The position numbers and the translations under genes are program-made. From assembly GCA_937903095.1 (NCBI GenBank), contig CALCZN010000242.1:1-7819 (forward strand): a stretch of DNA of 7,819 nucleotides, given 5' to 3'. This DNA is from Zeimonas sp937903095. Lineage in GTDB: Bacteria > Pseudomonadota > Gammaproteobacteria > Burkholderiales > Burkholderiaceae_E. Every line of letters starts with the position of its first letter. Within the stretch, counting starts at the first letter, position 1. Positions 7,186 to 7,819 of this stretch are shown in pieces. The notes beneath the pieces were generated by a model. That model searched no databases. It was given only the letters and a program-made list of their open reading frames with translations, and was not told where the DNA came from.

Positions 7186-7525
7186 CCCAGTCCCTCCGAA
7201 GAGGGTGAAGACCCCAAGACCCCCGGACGCGCCCGGATGCATCGGCGGCGGCTGCCCGTCGATGCGGTCGCCGCAGGATGGGTGCTCCGCGGCGCCGACG
7301 CTTCCGGGACGCTCCGGGAAAGCCTCCGCGCGGCCTTGGGCCTTGCGCGGGACGCGCCTCCCGGGCCCCGGCGCCGGCCCGTTCGGGCTTCGGCTCCGGG
7401 AAGCCGGACGTCACCGCCCGGCCAGTCCCTGAGTATCCCCACGGTGTTTCCTCGGGGATCCAGATCAGTGGAAATGTCGCCGGCCGCTCCCGAAAAAGGG
7501 GTACGGTCGGCGAGAAAAGCCTTTG
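7186..7525 (-). promoter_or_regulatory. Long GC-rich 5' leader of the speDE operon, possible structured RNA
   Basis: If transcription starts just downstream of the TATAAT at 7531-7526, the leader before the TTG start is about 330 bases. I see no convincing gene in it. It contains a stem-loop: ATCCCC/GGGGAT (7435-7440 with 7454-7459, 13-base loop), extended by CTGA/TCAG (7429-7432 with 7465-7468) across an internal loop. It also has a 10-bp direct repeat, GCTCCGGGAA (7311-7320 and 7393-7402), and a 9-bp direct repeat, CCAGTCCCT on the plus strand (7187-7195 and 7422-7430), whose first copy overlaps the ribosome binding site. I could not match it to any riboswitch class I know. Confidence 0.4.
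7193..7197 (-). promoter_or_regulatory. Ribosome binding site GGAGG deciding the speDE start
   Basis: GGAGG on the minus strand lies seven bases before TTG at 7185-7183 but 16 bases before ATG at 7176-7174. It is the strongest Shine-Dalgarno-like site near either candidate and favours the TTG. ATG 7176 would have only a weak GGA four bases upstream. Confidence 0.55.
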
Positions 7526-7531
7526 ATTATA
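7526..7531 (-). promoter_or_regulatory. Perfect TATAAT -10 box directed at speDE
   Basis: TATAAT on the minus strand, inside an AT-rich island (about 7515-7547) that stands out in otherwise GC-rich DNA. No good -35 hexamer lies 16-18 bp upstream, which would suit a promoter needing an activator. Confidence 0.5.
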
Positions 7532-7549
7532 TAGGAATTTGTGTCGAAC

Positions 7550-7563
7550 CCGCCAGTAGGCGG
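7550..7563. promoter_or_regulatory. Inverted repeat between divergent -10 boxes, possible operator
   Basis: CCGCC (7550-7554) and GGCGG (7559-7563) are a perfect inverted repeat around AGTA. It covers the expected -35 positions of both the speDE promoter and the transketolase promoter. The stem is short and GC-rich, so chance is a real alternative in this sequence. Confidence 0.3.
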
Positions 7564-7574
7564 CGACCCCGTTT

Positions 7575-7582
7575 GTTAGAAT
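7575..7582 (+). promoter_or_regulatory. Probable -10 of the transketolase promoter
   Basis: TAGAAT (7577-7582) matches TATAAT at five of six bases. The TG at 7575-7576 abuts the hexamer rather than lying one base upstream, so it is only loosely like an extended -10. Transcription would start near 7589, about 48 bases before the ATG. No clear -35 hexamer is present. Confidence 0.45.
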
Positions 7583-7636
7583 GGAGGTCGCAACCGCTTC
7601 GCCCCTCCGCCCCCTCAGCCTTCAGGACCACCGTCG

Positions 7637-7819
7637 ATGGAATCTCCCACGGAAAGCGCCACGCAATCCCATTCGCGAGTTCCGGGGGCCACCGGCGGGC
7701 ACGGCGGCAAGGCGAGCTACGAGCAGCGCCGCGAGATGGCCGACGCGATCCGTGCGCTCGCGATGGACGCGGTACAGCAGGCGAATTCCGGTCACCCGGG
7801 CATGCCGATGGGCATGGCC
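7637..7819 (+). CDS. tkt: Transketolase, N-terminal fragment (3' truncated by window end)
   Basis: Transfers two-carbon ketol units between sugar phosphates using thiamine diphosphate, in the pentose phosphate pathway (and in the Calvin cycle where present). Only the first 61 codons are visible of a gene usually around 660-690 codons. The stretch REMADAIRALAMDAVQQANSGHPGMPMGMA is the classic transketolase N-terminus; the His of SGHPG lies in the cofactor/substrate site of characterised enzymes. ATG 7637 was chosen because AGGA lies about ten bases upstream. It gives a Ser/Gly-rich extension of about 30 residues before the conserved region, longer than in E. coli. A later start at the Met of EMADAIRALAMD would remove the extension, but I see no good binding site there. 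It is divergent from speDE. Confidence 0.95.
   Translation, partial: MESPTESATQSHSRVPGATGGHGGKASYEQRREMADAIRALAMDAVQQANSGHPGMPMGMA

Noticed and set aside
7186..7242. In-frame upstream extension of SpeD from ATG 7242
   Set aside because: There is no Shine-Dalgarno-like sequence before 7242, and the added residues (Gly-rich, MHPGASGGLGVF) do not belong to SpeD proteins, which start near the QGLHLTADLYGC segment.
6762..7442. Minus-strand open frames covering the speDE leader, possible leader peptides
   Set aside because: They are Arg/Pro/Ser-rich, overlap the speDE gene out of frame, and have no good ribosome site. A very short uORF cannot be excluded, but nothing supports one.
7458..7468. CTGATCTGGAT on the minus strand, resembling part of the thiamine pyrophosphate riboswitch
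   Set aside because: The companion CUGAGA element and the AAUGCCAGCG continuation are missing, and the downstream gene is not a thiamine gene, so this is a chance match.

Overview
The window is GC-rich, tightly packed bacterial chromosome. The protein content points to a beta-proteobacterium, probably of the order Burkholderiales: a MaeB-type malic enzyme, a DUF1631 protein, a barstar-family protein, RsmE, a SpeD-SpeE fusion and a transketolase. The genus cannot be named from the sequence. No rRNA, tRNA, insertion sequence, phage gene or CRISPR array was seen. This is housekeeping territory rather than an accessory island.

Layout. Positions 1-1827 (+) hold the 3' part of maeB. After a 198-base gap with an 11-bp tandem array and a likely promoter comes a DUF1631 gene (2026-4338, +). 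Two perfect hairpins and a promoter-like site follow, then a small barstar-family gene (4464-4874, +). Facing it on the minus strand is a probable two-gene operon. Its upstream gene encodes a fused S-adenosylmethionine decarboxylase / spermidine synthase (about 7185 down to 5839), and its downstream gene is rsmE (about 5768 down to 4962). A divergent promoter region with an unusually long GC-rich leader separates this operon from transketolase (7637 onward, +), which is cut by the window end.

The genes serve different parts of central physiology: malate to pyruvate with NADPH production, spermidine synthesis from putrescine and S-adenosylmethionine, methylation of 16S rRNA, and the pentose phosphate/Calvin carbon rearrangements. 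No single pathway joins them. MaeB and transketolase both bear on NADPH and carbon balance, and SpeDE and RsmE both use S-adenosylmethionine and act near the ribosome/RNA economy.

The most unusual feature is a set of five unrelated short tandem arrays. They have periods of 11, 14, 21, 12 and 21 bp, lie between 1828 and 6363, and each has its own unit sequence. Three lie at gene ends: one starts on the base after the maeB stop, one fills almost the whole barstar/rsmE convergent gap, and one reiterates the speDE stop codon in frame. Two lie inside genes, both with a 21-bp period that preserves frame. The second notable point is the roughly 330-base 5' leader of the spermidine gene, which I could not match to any known riboswitch.
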